Shown here piece by piece: positions 1-7,566 of a stretch of DNA of 25,673 nucleotides; the stretch's first letter is position 1; each line of letters starts with the position of its first letter. The stretch is from Lachnospiraceae bacterium (GTDB lineage: Bacteria > Bacillota_A > Clostridia > Lachnospirales > Lachnospiraceae): contig JAGDDC010000172.1 of the NCBI GenBank assembly GCA_017958245.1, forward strand, positions 1 through 25,673, written 5' to 3'. Both the position numbers and the translations under genes were made by a program. The notes below the pieces were generated by a model. The model was not told the DNA's origin and did not search any database. It saw only the letters and a list, made by a program, of their open reading frames with translations.

Positions 1-2
1 GG

Positions 3-650
3 CAGTGCTATCCCGACGTGATATCAAACCCTCCAGTGCCGCAAAGATGCCTTCTCACAGTATCTAAACCCTATCGCGGCACTGCAGAGGACGAAGGATC
101 GGGGACTATCGGGACCTCGGCAAATGACCGCAAAGATGAGACCTGTGGGGAAGGAGCCGGGATACTCTATGATATGGAGGCGTACGGAGTGTATGCCGCG
201 GCTTCGAGGTGGTTTGGCCAGCACGCGATGATCTTCTTCAAGGTCGTGTCTGACTTTGGGGCAAAGAGAACGACAGGCGCAGACGGGGAAGATTGCGAAG
301 AGAACAGACTCACCGCGGAAAGTGTGTCTGAACTCATGTCCGGTCACATCGACACGATCCTCGCGCACGCTGAAAGCGTAAGAAATGCCATAACGCGCGT
401 ACACGCGGGGAAGTCAGGCCTCAGTGACGCACAAAAGGCCAAGGCAGAGGCACTTGCGGAGGAAATGTATTTCTCTGCTTCCATGAAGCGCGAGTTTTTG
501 GAGATCTTAAACTATGCGGAGCTTGCGTGGAACGAAGCGGGACACATACTTGAAGAGATAAGCGCGAAACTTAAAGAAGATCCCTGCGGGAACAAGAATG
601 ACGGAAAGAGGTATCTCGCCCTTGCAAGGCAGATGACAGAGCAAAGATAG
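3..650 (+). CDS. Nucleoside phosphorylase/nucleosidase-like protein (5' truncated by window edge)
   Basis: The reading frame is open to the left edge of the window, so the true start lies outside and only the C-terminal part is present. Two blocks recall the nucleoside phosphorylase superfamily (MTA/SAH nucleosidase, PNP): an aromatic-Asp-Met-Glu-Ala block at about 168-182, where the Met-Glu pair normally contacts the ribose, and a Val-Val-Ser-Asp-Phe-Gly block at about 243-260, where the Asp is the usual general acid. These enzymes cleave the N-glycosidic bond of nucleosides in the cytoplasm. About 130 residues follow the Ser-Asp motif, far more than the few tens seen in MTA nucleosidase, and they look helical and charged, so this may be a divergent or extended member. 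The stop at 648-650 is 10 bases before the radical SAM gene, implying one operon. Substrate is unknown; superfamily assignment is moderately secure. Confidence 0.6.
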   Translation, partial: QCYPDVISNPPVPQRCLLTVSKPYRGTAEDEGSGTIGTSANDRKDETCGEGAGILYDMEAYGVYAAASRWFGQHAMIFFKVVSDFGAKRTTGADGEDCEENRLTAESVSELMSGHIDTILAHAESVRNAITRVHAGKSGLSDAQKAKAEALAEEMYFSASMKREFLEILNYAELAWNEAGHILEEISAKLKEDPCGNKNDGKRYLALARQMTEQR

Positions 651-660
651 GGGGAGTTTT

Positions 661-1650
661 TTGTTCGACCGTATATATATAGAGGAGAGGGCGAAGGCCT
701 ATCCCCTCACTTCGGAAGTCTTGAAGGCCTTGAAGAGATCGTTTGAAGACGACGGGGTCATACCGATCCGCCACTACAAGGACGTTTTTAACCGGAGGAA
801 TCAGGATATCGCGGTCCAGAAGGACAGCCCGTCGCTGATACTCGCAGTCCGCGAGGGGAGTCTCGTATACCGCGGCGCAAAGGTGTGTCAGAGCTTTGGA
901 AATGAGCATTTTTACTATACATCCTGCGTCATGAACTGCCTGTACGACTGCGAATACTGCTATCTCCAGGGCATGTACCCTTCGGCAAACATCGTGGTGT
1001 TCGTAAACTATGAGGACATATTTGACGCTGTAAGAGATCTGCTCGCGCAGTTTCCTGTGTATCTGTGCATATCCTACGACTCGGACCTCCTCGCGATGGA
1101 GTCGTGGCTTGGGATGGTACACAGATGGGCGGCGTTTGTGAGGGAGAACAAAGACCTCACAGTCGAGCTGCGGACGAAGAGCGCAGCATTTGACAGGATA
1201 TCGGACATAGAGCCGTGCGACAGGTTCGTGCTCGCATGGACGGTGAGTCCCGAGGACATAGCAAAAAAGTACGAGCACAGGGCTCCGCAGACGGCGGCAA
1301 GGCTTGCCTGCGCGGCACGCGCTTTAGAGAAAGGCTTTCCCGTCAGGCTGTGTCTTGATCCCATGTTAAACACAAGGGGATTTGAAGAGGCGTATGGCGG
1401 TCTGATAGAGCAGGCCGCAGCCTTGTTCGATATGTCGAAACTTAAGGATGTGAGCCTCGGAGTGTTCAGGATATCGTCTGAATATCTCGCATCCATGAGG
1501 AGACAGAGGCCGGACAGCGCAGTCGTAAACTATCCCTACGTGACAAGAGACGGGGTGTGCAGTCTGGACGAAGCGAGGGAGAGACAGATGACGGACTTTG
1601 TGAGAGAGAAGCTTGCAAAGCACATAGCTGAGGACAGGATATGGATATGA
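661..1650 (+). CDS. Spore photoproduct lyase-like radical SAM protein
   Basis: The start is a TTG preceded by GGGGGAG at 650-656. The 329-residue protein has the CX3CX2C radical SAM cluster motif at Cys93, Cys97 and Cys100, followed by Tyr-Leu-Gln, the arrangement typical of spore photoproduct lyase (SPL), which reverses the thymine dimer of UV-irradiated spore DNA. Length is close to the roughly 340 residues of B. subtilis SplB. The two tyrosines bracketing the third cysteine (Tyr99, Tyr101) are kept. The residue aligning with the hydrogen-donor Cys141 of B. subtilis, just before a Ser-Asp pair, is Tyr139 here; another cysteine, Cys136, lies three residues earlier. This is from a remembered alignment, so I call it SPL-like, not SplB. 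It sits between a nucleosidase-like gene and a short-chain dehydrogenase, overlapping the latter by 10 bases, so the three are probably cotranscribed. Confidence 0.8.
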   Translation: MFDRIYIEERAKAYPLTSEVLKALKRSFEDDGVIPIRHYKDVFNRRNQDIAVQKDSPSLILAVREGSLVYRGAKVCQSFGNEHFYYTSCVMNCLYDCEYCYLQGMYPSANIVVFVNYEDIFDAVRDLLAQFPVYLCISYDSDLLAMESWLGMVHRWAAFVRENKDLTVELRTKSAAFDRISDIEPCDRFVLAWTVSPEDIAKKYEHRAPQTAARLACAARALEKGFPVRLCLDPMLNTRGFEEAYGGLIEQAAALFDMSKLKDVSLGVFRISSEYLASMRRQRPDSAVVNYPYVTRDGVCSLDEARERQMTDFVREKLAKHIAEDRIWI

Positions 1651-2354
1651 AAAGAGCGGTAGTGACGGGGGCGTCTTCCGGCATAGGCGCGGCGATCGCA
1701 GCGATGCTCCTTGAAGAGGGGTATGAGGTCTACGGCATAGCGAGACATTTTAGGAGTGATGAGGGCGGAAGTGTAGTATTTCACAAGATAGAATTCGACC
1801 TTACGAATACGTCTGCGCTCGAAGGGCTTGTGCGAAAGATACTCTCGGAGGGAGAGGTCGATCTCCTGGTAAACAACGCGGGGGTAGGTTACTACGGACC
1901 GCACGAGGAGATCTCACCCGCAAAGCTCCACGAGCTTGTGGCGGTGAACCTTGAGGCGCCCATGATACTTACGTCGCTCTTCCTAAGGAGTCTCAAGAAG
2001 ACGCGGGGCTGCGTCATAGACATCTCGTCCGTGACCGCCGGAAGGATAAACACCCACGGCTGTGCATACGGCGCGACCAAGGCGGGGCTTTCGAGCTTCG
2101 GGGAGAGTCTGTTCGAGGAGGTCAGAAAGCACGGTGTGAGTGTGGTCACGATCGAGCCGGACATGACGAGGACGGACCTTTACAGGAATTCGAATTTTCG
2201 AGAGTCGGATGAGGAGGATGCGCACCTTGAGCCCTGGGAGGTGGCGGAGGCCTGCAGGAGCGTGATAAAGGCACGTCCGGGACTGGTCTTTACAAAGATC
2301 GCGCTCAGGCCGCAGACGCACAGGATCAACCGAAAAAGCCCGTCCGCAACTTAG
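1641..2354 (+). CDS. Short-chain dehydrogenase/reductase (SDR family)
   Basis: A 237-residue classical SDR, an NAD(P)-dependent cytoplasmic oxidoreductase with a Rossmann fold. Visible motifs are the glycine-rich TGASSGIG at residues 9-16, NNAG at 78-81, the catalytic Ser at about 130 and the YxxxK pair Tyr143/Lys147. It overlaps the end of the radical SAM gene. The ATG at 1641 is preferred because GAGG at 1630-1633 lies 7 bases upstream; a second ATG at 1647, in an ATGA overlap with the upstream stop, would shorten it by two residues. The arginine after the nucleotide-binding strand hints at NADP preference, but this is only an inference. Substrate cannot be predicted from SDR motifs. No terminator is visible after it; a new promoter follows within 10 bases. 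Confidence 0.9.
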   Translation: MDMKRAVVTGASSGIGAAIAAMLLEEGYEVYGIARHFRSDEGGSVVFHKIEFDLTNTSALEGLVRKILSEGEVDLLVNNAGVGYYGPHEEISPAKLHELVAVNLEAPMILTSLFLRSLKKTRGCVIDISSVTAGRINTHGCAYGATKAGLSSFGESLFEEVRKHGVSVVTIEPDMTRTDLYRNSNFRESDEEDAHLEPWEVAEACRSVIKARPGLVFTKIALRPQTHRINRKSPSAT

Positions 2355-2361
2355 TTTTTTC

Positions 2362-2391
2362 TTTACAAAGACGGTGCAAATGATATATCAT
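2362..2391 (+). promoter_or_regulatory. Sigma-A-type promoter for bactofilin-pyrH-frr
   Basis: TTTACA at 2362-2367 and TATCAT at 2386-2391 with an 18-base spacer, in an AT-rich gap. It lies about 45 bases before the bactofilin start and is the only good promoter seen before pyrH. Confidence 0.6.
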
Positions 2392-2437
2392 ACAAAGGTG
2401 GGGATTACCACTCAGAAAAACGAGAGGAGAGAGAATA

Positions 2438-3193
2438 ATGGGTTTTTTTAAGGATCTAAAGACTGAAGATACAGAAAACGGCGCTGTAAAAGAGGCCGAC
2501 GAGCTTTTCGATATAGCTGAAGCTGCGGAGGACGAGTTCATCGAGGACGTTGACGATCAGATCCCGGACAGCTATCTTGACGCTGATTCCGAGGAGGTAA
2601 CCTTCGAGGAAGAGGAAGACCTGAGCGAAGCGGAAGAGGAGGCTGAGCCCGAACCCGAGGCTGAGCCCGCAAAGCCCGCGAAGGGAAAGGACAAGGGCAA
2701 GGCTGCGGCACCCGCACCTTCACCCGCAGACACATCAAAGGAGACCGATGTGACCCAGGTCACCATCATCACGAAGGGGACCACGATCAACGGAAGCATC
2801 ATTTCCGACTGCTCGCTCGACGTAATGGGAACGATCAACGGCGATATCGAGTGTCTCGGGAAGCTTACGATCTCGGGAACCGTTGTCGGGAACTCGACTG
2901 CATCGGACATATTTGTCAACACACAGCGTCTTGAGGGCAACATCAACAGCGAAGGCTCCGTGAAGATCGGGCTCGGCACCGTCGTAGTGGGCGGCATAAA
3001 GGCAGGCTCCGGAGTGATAGCAGGCGCTGTCAAGGGCGATATCGAGATGACAGGCCCCATCGTCATCGATTCGACTGCGATCATCAAGGGAAACATCACC
3101 GCACAGGCTGTTCAGATGAACAACGGAGCGGTTGTTGAAGGTTTCTGCTCACTGAGCAACACAGAGGTCGACATCGAGGGAGTTTTTGACTGA
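2438..3193 (+). CDS. Bactofilin (polymer-forming cytoskeletal protein, DUF583)
   Basis: A 251-residue protein in two parts. Residues 1 to about 105 are strongly acidic and low-complexity, Glu/Asp-rich and then Ala/Pro/Lys-rich, and probably unstructured. Residues about 106 to 251 are a bactofilin core: short beta-strand repeats with regularly spaced glycines and hydrophobic residues (patterns like INGDIE, VVGNS, IKGNITA), expected to form a right-handed beta-helix that self-assembles into filaments. Bactofilins are nucleotide-independent scaffolds that often locate cell-wall enzymes. The start has a GGAGAG-type site just upstream. pyrH begins 14 bases after the stop, so this gene is cotranscribed with pyrH and frr. 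In many Firmicutes rpsB and tsf occupy this place. The acidic N-terminal extension is long; its role is unknown. Confidence 0.9.
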   Translation: MGFFKDLKTEDTENGAVKEADELFDIAEAAEDEFIEDVDDQIPDSYLDADSEEVTFEEEEDLSEAEEEAEPEPEAEPAKPAKGKDKGKAAAPAPSPADTSKETDVTQVTIITKGTTINGSIISDCSLDVMGTINGDIECLGKLTISGTVVGNSTASDIFVNTQRLEGNINSEGSVKIGLGTVVVGGIKAGSGVIAGAVKGDIEMTGPIVIDSTAIIKGNITAQAVQMNNGAVVEGFCSLSNTEVDIEGVFD

Positions 3194-3207
3194 AAGGCAG
3201 GTCTCAT

Positions 3208-3915
3208 ATGTCCGGATATAAAAGAGTGCTTTTAAAACTCAGCGGAGAGGCTCTCGCTGGCGAGAAGAAGACAGGCTTTGACGAGCCTACCTGCGTGAAG
3301 GTCGCAAAGCAGGTGAAGGAGCTGGTCGAGGCAAAGACGCAGGTAGCGGTCGTGATCGGCGGCGGGAACTTCTGGAGAGGCAGGAGTTCAGAGACCATCG
3401 ACAGGGTGAAGGCAGACCAGATCGGGATGCTCGCGACCGTCATGAACTGTCTGTACGTGTCCGAGATCTTCAGGTCGGTGGGCATGAAGACCGAGATCTA
3501 CACCCAGTTTTCGTGCGGCGATATGACGAAGCTCTTTTACAAGGACGATGTAGTGGCGGCTCTCGAGGAGGGGAAGGTGGTCTTCCTCGCGGGAGGCACG
3601 GGACACCCCTATTTCTCGACGGATACGGCCACGGCGCTCAGGGCGATCGAGCTCGAGACCGACATCATACTCATGGCACGCGCGATCGACGGGGTTTACA
3701 GCGCGGATCCGAAGATCGACAAGAACGCAGTGAAGTTTGACAGGATATCATTTGCGGAGGTCCTCGAGAGAAAGCTCAAGATACTCGATATGACGGCGAC
3801 CGTCATGTGTATGGAGAACAAGATGCCTCTCCTCGTTTTCTCGCTCGAGGAGGAGAACAGCATCATAAACAACGCGGGAGGCAAATGCACCGGCACCGTT
3901 GTCACCTGTGACTAA
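3208..3915 (+). CDS. pyrH: UMP kinase
   Basis: A 235-residue amino-acid kinase family protein that phosphorylates UMP to UDP with ATP, an essential cytoplasmic step of pyrimidine nucleotide synthesis. Diagnostic segments are the N-terminal LLKLSGEAL, the GGGNFWRG nucleotide/substrate loop at about 51-58, DQIGMLAT and GTGHPYFSTDTA, all in the usual order and spacing, and the length matches the bacterial family. The start at 3208 gives the normal N-terminus; AAAGG at 3193-3197 is a modest ribosome binding site. It lies between the bactofilin gene and frr in one transcription unit, and pyrH-frr adjacency is strongly conserved in bacteria. Confidence 0.97.
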   Translation: MSGYKRVLLKLSGEALAGEKKTGFDEPTCVKVAKQVKELVEAKTQVAVVIGGGNFWRGRSSETIDRVKADQIGMLATVMNCLYVSEIFRSVGMKTEIYTQFSCGDMTKLFYKDDVVAALEEGKVVFLAGGTGHPYFSTDTATALRAIELETDIILMARAIDGVYSADPKIDKNAVKFDRISFAEVLERKLKILDMTATVMCMENKMPLLVFSLEEENSIINNAGGKCTGTVVTCD

Positions 3916-3937
3916 GGACAGCGGGAAACTAAGATTT

Positions 3938-3944
3938 GGAGGAG
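3938..3944 (+). promoter_or_regulatory. Ribosome binding site deciding the frr start
   Basis: GGAGGAG, 6 bases before the ATG at 3951. An in-frame TTG at 3936 overlaps this site itself, so the ATG is the real start. Confidence 0.85.
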
Positions 3945-3950
3945 ATTCTT

Positions 3951-4505
3951 ATGGATGAGAGAGTAAAACCTTTTGAAGACAAGATGAACAAGACCATCGA
4001 AGTGCTCGAGGAAGAGTACGCTTCGATCCGCGCGGGACGCGCGAACCCTCACCTCATAGACAAGCTGAGAGTTGACTACTACGGAACACCCTCGCCGATA
4101 CAGCAGGTTGCGAACGTTTCTGTGCCCGAGGCAAGAGTCATCCAGATCCAGCCTTGGGAGTCCAAGCTCATCAAGGACATCGAGAAGGCGATACTTGCAT
4201 CCGACATAGGCATCACGCCCAGCAACGACGGCAAGATCATCAGGCTTGTGTTCCCCGAGCTCACTGAGGACAGAAGAAAAGAGCTCGTTAAGGACGTCAA
4301 GAAGAAGGCTGAGGGCGCCAAGGTCGCTATCCGCAACATAAGGAGAGACGCAAACGACGCCATCAAGAAGGCAGGCAAGGCAAGCGAGATCTCGGAAGAC
4401 ATGCAAAAGCAGATCGAGGATGAGATCCAGAAGACCACGGACAAGTTCTGCGAGCAGATCGACAAGATGATGGAGACGAAGTCAAAGGAGATCATGACGG
4501 TCTGA
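3951..4505 (+). CDS. frr: Ribosome recycling factor
   Basis: A 184-residue protein, the standard length for RRF, which together with EF-G splits the post-termination ribosome so that it can be reused. The sequence has the RRF hallmarks: the early basic RAGRANP segment, then YYGTPSPIQQVANV and the QPWESKLIKDIEKAI region of the beta/alpha domain, and a C-terminal three-helix-bundle part rich in Lys and Glu. The start is fixed by GGAGGAG at 3938-3944. It follows pyrH by 35 bases and is the last gene of its transcript, because a strong intrinsic terminator lies 37 bases after the stop. In most relatives uppS would come next; here two secreted-protein genes intervene. Confidence 0.97.
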   Translation: MDERVKPFEDKMNKTIEVLEEEYASIRAGRANPHLIDKLRVDYYGTPSPIQQVANVSVPEARVIQIQPWESKLIKDIEKAILASDIGITPSNDGKIIRLVFPELTEDRRKELVKDVKKKAEGAKVAIRNIRRDANDAIKKAGKASEISEDMQKQIEDEIQKTTDKFCEQIDKMMETKSKEIMTV

Positions 4506-4541
4506 TAGGCGGGAAACGAAGAGCATTTTACATGCATATTC

Positions 4542-4568
4542 GGGAGGGGAGAGTTCCCCTCCCTTTTT
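4542..4568 (+). terminator. Rho-independent terminator after frr
   Basis: A perfect 9-bp stem (GGGAGGGGA at 4542-4550 with TCCCCTCCC at 4555-4563), a 4-base loop and a TTTTT run at 4564-4568. It closes the bactofilin-pyrH-frr unit. Confidence 0.92.
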
Positions 4569-4609
4569 AAAACAATCCGGTTGGGGTAGTGCATTTTCCG
4601 GGAAATGGG

Positions 4610-4637
4610 TTTACAATGCAGATAAACTATCGATAAA
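4610..4637 (+). promoter_or_regulatory. Possible promoter for the LRR-CHAP gene
   Basis: TTTACA at 4610-4615 and a weaker GATAAA at 4632-4637 with a 16-base spacer, between the frr terminator and the next gene, giving a leader of about 65 bases. The -10 match is mediocre. Confidence 0.45.
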
Positions 4638-4708
4638 AGAATCCGAATAGGGAAAGCAAAAGCTAAAGGCAGGCCCGCAGGGACTGCATGTTTTGAAGGA
4701 GGATACAG

Positions 4709-6298
4709 ATGGGTAAGAACATTTCCTGCAAGGTCATATCGCTGTTGTTGATCATTTGCCTCGCGATGGTCCCGGCGCCGACGAACGCTGCGAGGGCCGC
4801 TGAAGAGTCGGAGTACGTGAAACTCAACGGACTCTACTGGGGGATCAAGCGAAACCTGAATCAGATCAGCTGGTTCCCGAGAGAATGGGACGGGTCCTAC
4901 TTCCCGACTGAGATCGACGGGATGAAGGTCAAGTCGATAGGAGAGTATAGCTGTACATCTCATCAGGAGATAAGAGAGCTTGTCATACCGGATTTCCTCA
5001 CGGAGATCCCCGAGGGCGCTTTTGAAGGCTGCCGTTATCTCACAAAGGTCACCATCCCCGCAAGCATCAAGAAGATCGGTGACTATGCTTTCGAAAGCTG
5101 CGATGAGCTTGAGACGGTCATCTACAAGGGAAAAAAGAAGGACATCAAGTTCGGCAACTACGCATTTGCAGACACTTACATGTCACATCCGGATTTCTCG
5201 GACGCCTACAAGCAGGGGATCTACTACAAGCAGCTTCACGAGGTGAAGCTCACCGGCGATTTCTCTGACGACATACTGGCCATAGCCAAGTCTCAGGTCG
5301 GCTATCACCACGGCAACGACGAGTCCCAGATGCACGGCTACAACGAGCTAGGCGGCGAGTACTACGCGGAGTACAATTATTTCACCGGGTCTCCCGACTG
5401 GCAGTGGCTCATGAAGGGCCTCGTAAAGCAGGAGGACTACAAGTGGGGATACGGCGGCTGGTGCGGAAACTTCTGTGACTGGTGCATGAGCATGGCGGGT
5501 ATCGCAAAGGAGAGCGCATCATATTACGGGCAGAAGAATTCCGTGGAGTGGAAGGACACGGTCTATGCCGGCGGCTCGTACAAGATCAAAGCCGGAGACG
5601 TGCTTCATTTCTCGGCAGGTCACTACTGCCTCGTGGAATCGGTCAAGGTTGACGGGAACAAGGTGAAGATCAACACTTTGAACGGCAACCCCAACGTCGA
5701 GTGGAAGGTCTACACTCTGAACAAGAGCGACGGTAAGAACGAAGAAAGCCACAACTATGACCTGAGAGAAGTCTTCCCGCTCGATGAGTCGGCTGCGTCC
5801 TCGGTAAACAGCTACACCGTGAGCTTTGACGCGGACGGCGGATCGGGGGATGTTTCCTCAAAGAAGGTTTATGAGGGCGGATTCTTCGGCATCCTTCCCA
5901 AACCCACAAAGAAGGGGTACAGGTTCGACGGCTGGTACACCGAAAAGAACGGCGGCGGAAAGAAGATCACGTCGTACAGGAACGTCAGGACAGGCGGCGA
6001 TATCAAGCTCTACGCAAACTGGGTCGAGGGCAAAGAACCCGAATACCTCGACAAGGATTCTTACAAGAGTGCGCCACCCGAGCACTCGACCATCATGGAT
6101 CAGTTCGCGGGCGTCTACATAACGAAGGACACTTTCTCGTACTCGGCGCTCCAAAAGAAGGCCCAGAAGGCCGTGATCAAGAAGAGGAACGGCAAGGGAA
6201 AGACGACCTACAAGAACGTCACCGAAGGGTCGAAGAAGAAATACATCAAGATCTCAAAGAAGGGTGTCGTGACGATCAAGAAGGGTGCGCCCAAGTGA
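4709..6298 (+). CDS. Secreted LRR (BspA-type) protein with CHAP-like hydrolase domain and InlB B-repeat, ended by an early TGA
   Basis: The start has AAGGAGGA at 4696-4703. An N-terminal signal peptide (cleavage near Ala27-Ala30) marks it as exported. Residues about 35-165 hold a BspA-type leucine-rich-repeat module with repeats of the IPEGAFEGC and IGDYAFESC kind. Residues about 185-350 resemble a CHAP/NlpC-type amidase: Cys252 in a Gly-Trp-Cys-Gly-Asn context, His305 in Gly-His-Tyr, and a downstream Asn. This fold typically cleaves peptidoglycan peptide bonds. Residues about 370-438 match the InlB B-repeat (FDADGGSG, then GYRFDGWYTE and KLYANW). The tail is lysine-rich. The TGA at 6296-6298 interrupts what reads as a continuing C-terminal beta domain to a TAA at 6377-6379. 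It shares its front module with the next gene. Specificity (peptidoglycan or other peptide) is not determinable. Confidence 0.85.
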   Translation: MGKNISCKVISLLLIICLAMVPAPTNAARAAEESEYVKLNGLYWGIKRNLNQISWFPREWDGSYFPTEIDGMKVKSIGEYSCTSHQEIRELVIPDFLTEIPEGAFEGCRYLTKVTIPASIKKIGDYAFESCDELETVIYKGKKKDIKFGNYAFADTYMSHPDFSDAYKQGIYYKQLHEVKLTGDFSDDILAIAKSQVGYHHGNDESQMHGYNELGGEYYAEYNYFTGSPDWQWLMKGLVKQEDYKWGYGGWCGNFCDWCMSMAGIAKESASYYGQKNSVEWKDTVYAGGSYKIKAGDVLHFSAGHYCLVESVKVDGNKVKINTLNGNPNVEWKVYTLNKSDGKNEESHNYDLREVFPLDESAASSVNSYTVSFDADGGSGDVSSKKVYEGGFFGILPKPTKKGYRFDGWYTEKNGGGKKITSYRNVRTGGDIKLYANWVEGKEPEYLDKDSYKSAPPEHSTIMDQFAGVYITKDTFSYSALQKKAQKAVIKKRNGKGKTTYKNVTEGSKKKYIKISKKGVVTIKKGAPK

Positions 6299-6379
6299 AC
6301 ATACGCGGTCTTCGTAACAGTCAAGAAGTACAAGACGGTCAACATGACGCAGGCCACGATCTATATCAAGGTAGAGTAA
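6296..6379 (+). other. In-frame continuation of the LRR-CHAP gene beyond a TGA
   Basis: After TGA 6296-6298 the same frame stays open for 26 codons to TAA at 6377-6379. It reads TYAVFVTVKKYKTV and on to a final IYIKVE, alternating hydrophobic and polar residues as expected for the last strands of an Ig-like domain. Joined to the preceding GVVTIKKGAPK, a Gly at the stop (GGA to TGA) gives a natural KGTYAVFV turn. Suggests a recent nonsense change, a base-call error or readthrough. The full product would be 556 residues. Confidence 0.75.
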
Positions 6380-6426
6380 GGAAGAGCAAGGTCGTATGAC
6401 AGGCAGTTTTGCTCATGAGTGCAATA

Positions 6427-6434
6427 AAAGGAGG
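6427..6434 (+). promoter_or_regulatory. Ribosome binding site deciding a GTG start
   Basis: AAAGGAGG, 7 bases before GTG 6442. It lies downstream of the in-frame TTG at 6409 and ATG at 6415, so those earlier starts are unlikely. Confidence 0.85.
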
Positions 6435-6441
6435 ACAAGTT

Positions 6442-7557
6442 GTGAACAGAGAACTAAGGAGAACTTTGTTTAGGGTTGCCGGTCTGATCCTTGCGATCGC
6501 CGTCGTTGTTTCGGCGGTTTCATCCGCAGGGAGAGTCAGGGCGCAGGCAGCAGTGAAATACTACAAGATACAGGGAGTCTGGGTCGGTTTTGACGCCTCG
6601 ACCGGGACGCTCACATGGTCGGGCGGCGAGAAGGGGATCAACTACATACCTAAGAAGATCGACGGCAAGACAGTCAAGGTCATAGGGGAGTGGGCTTACA
6701 ACGACAACGCTAACATCAAGACTGCCAAGATCCCCGCTACGGTCAAGAAGATAGAAAAGGGCGCCTTCTACGGCTGCCCGAACCTGAAGAAGGTAGTGTT
6801 CCCGAAGAAGTTCAAGGCCTTCGACATCGAGGAGATGAGGACCTTCTGGGATTCCAACAAGCTGAAGACCGTGAAGAACAACCCCGACAAGGCATGGAAG
6901 GCCAGGATCAAGACTTTCGATCAGACGATAGAGTATCTTTCGGCGCAGGATCCGCAGTACTACGTGGACAACGTGCGCGAGTTCAAGAACCAGTGGATCG
7001 TCGCTGAGGACGGAAGCCACATCGACTACACGGACGAGGCATGGGACGTGGTAGTAAAGAAGGCCAAGGAGCTCACAAAGGGCTGCAAGACCGACATGGA
7101 GAAGGCAAAGGCCATCAGCAAGTGGATAGTGGGGTATCTCCACTATGACGACGTGTGGATGAAGAAGTTCAAGGAGTGGCGCAAGACCCACGACGAGGAC
7201 AAGGAAGTCTTCCCTCTGAGGAAGGTGACCGACGCTTACGGGCTCATCACCTGGGATCCCGCTGAGCACGAGGGCGAGACAGCCACGACAACGTGCGGCG
7301 GTTACGGCAACCTCACGCAGGCGCTGTTCTGCGCATCGGGCATCCCCTGTGTTCACGTTCACAGAGTTCAAAAGGAGGGGGAGAGCATCGACCATGTATT
7401 CAACGTTACCTACATAGACGGCAAATGGAGATGGATCGACAACACTTACTCGGACGAGACGCTCAACTACTTTGACTGCGAGATCGCGGGGATGTCTGCG
7501 AGCGACCACAGATGTGACAGACTGAACCTTGAGTATCTGACAGATCTTATGAAATAA
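6442..7557 (+). CDS. Secreted LRR protein with transglutaminase-like domain
   Basis: Starting from the GTG, the protein has 371 residues. A signal peptide ends near Ala36 (Ala-Gln-Ala). Residues about 38-125 form a BspA-type LRR module similar in order and wording to the previous gene (an aromatic-rich first strand, IDGKTVKVIGEWAY, then IKTAKIPATVKKIEKGAFYGC). Residues about 200-371 form a transglutaminase-like (papain-fold) domain with the expected triad: Cys285 in TTTCGGYG, His318 in DHVFNVTY and Asp333 in RWIDNTY. Bacterial members usually act as proteases or peptide-bond enzymes outside the cell. It lies 62 bases after the TAA of the preceding reading frame with no promoter seen between, so the two are likely one transcript, closed by the terminator at 7567. 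The natural substrate is unknown. Confidence 0.88.
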   Translation: MNRELRRTLFRVAGLILAIAVVVSAVSSAGRVRAQAAVKYYKIQGVWVGFDASTGTLTWSGGEKGINYIPKKIDGKTVKVIGEWAYNDNANIKTAKIPATVKKIEKGAFYGCPNLKKVVFPKKFKAFDIEEMRTFWDSNKLKTVKNNPDKAWKARIKTFDQTIEYLSAQDPQYYVDNVREFKNQWIVAEDGSHIDYTDEAWDVVVKKAKELTKGCKTDMEKAKAISKWIVGYLHYDDVWMKKFKEWRKTHDEDKEVFPLRKVTDAYGLITWDPAEHEGETATTTCGGYGNLTQALFCASGIPCVHVHRVQKEGESIDHVFNVTYIDGKWRWIDNTYSDETLNYFDCEIAGMSASDHRCDRLNLEYLTDLMK

Positions 7558-7566
7558 ACATATTCA

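Noticed and set aside
6296..6298. TGA in the LRR-CHAP gene as selenocysteine or a reassigned codon
   Set aside because: No selenocysteine-insertion hairpin was seen, the position fits Gly rather than Cys, and several other genes here end in TGA.
6520..7509. A 329-codon open frame on the minus strand opposite the LRR-transglutaminase gene
   Set aside because: No ribosome binding site or recognisable domain. The plus-strand frame has a signal peptide and a full catalytic triad, so the antisense frame is a codon-bias shadow.
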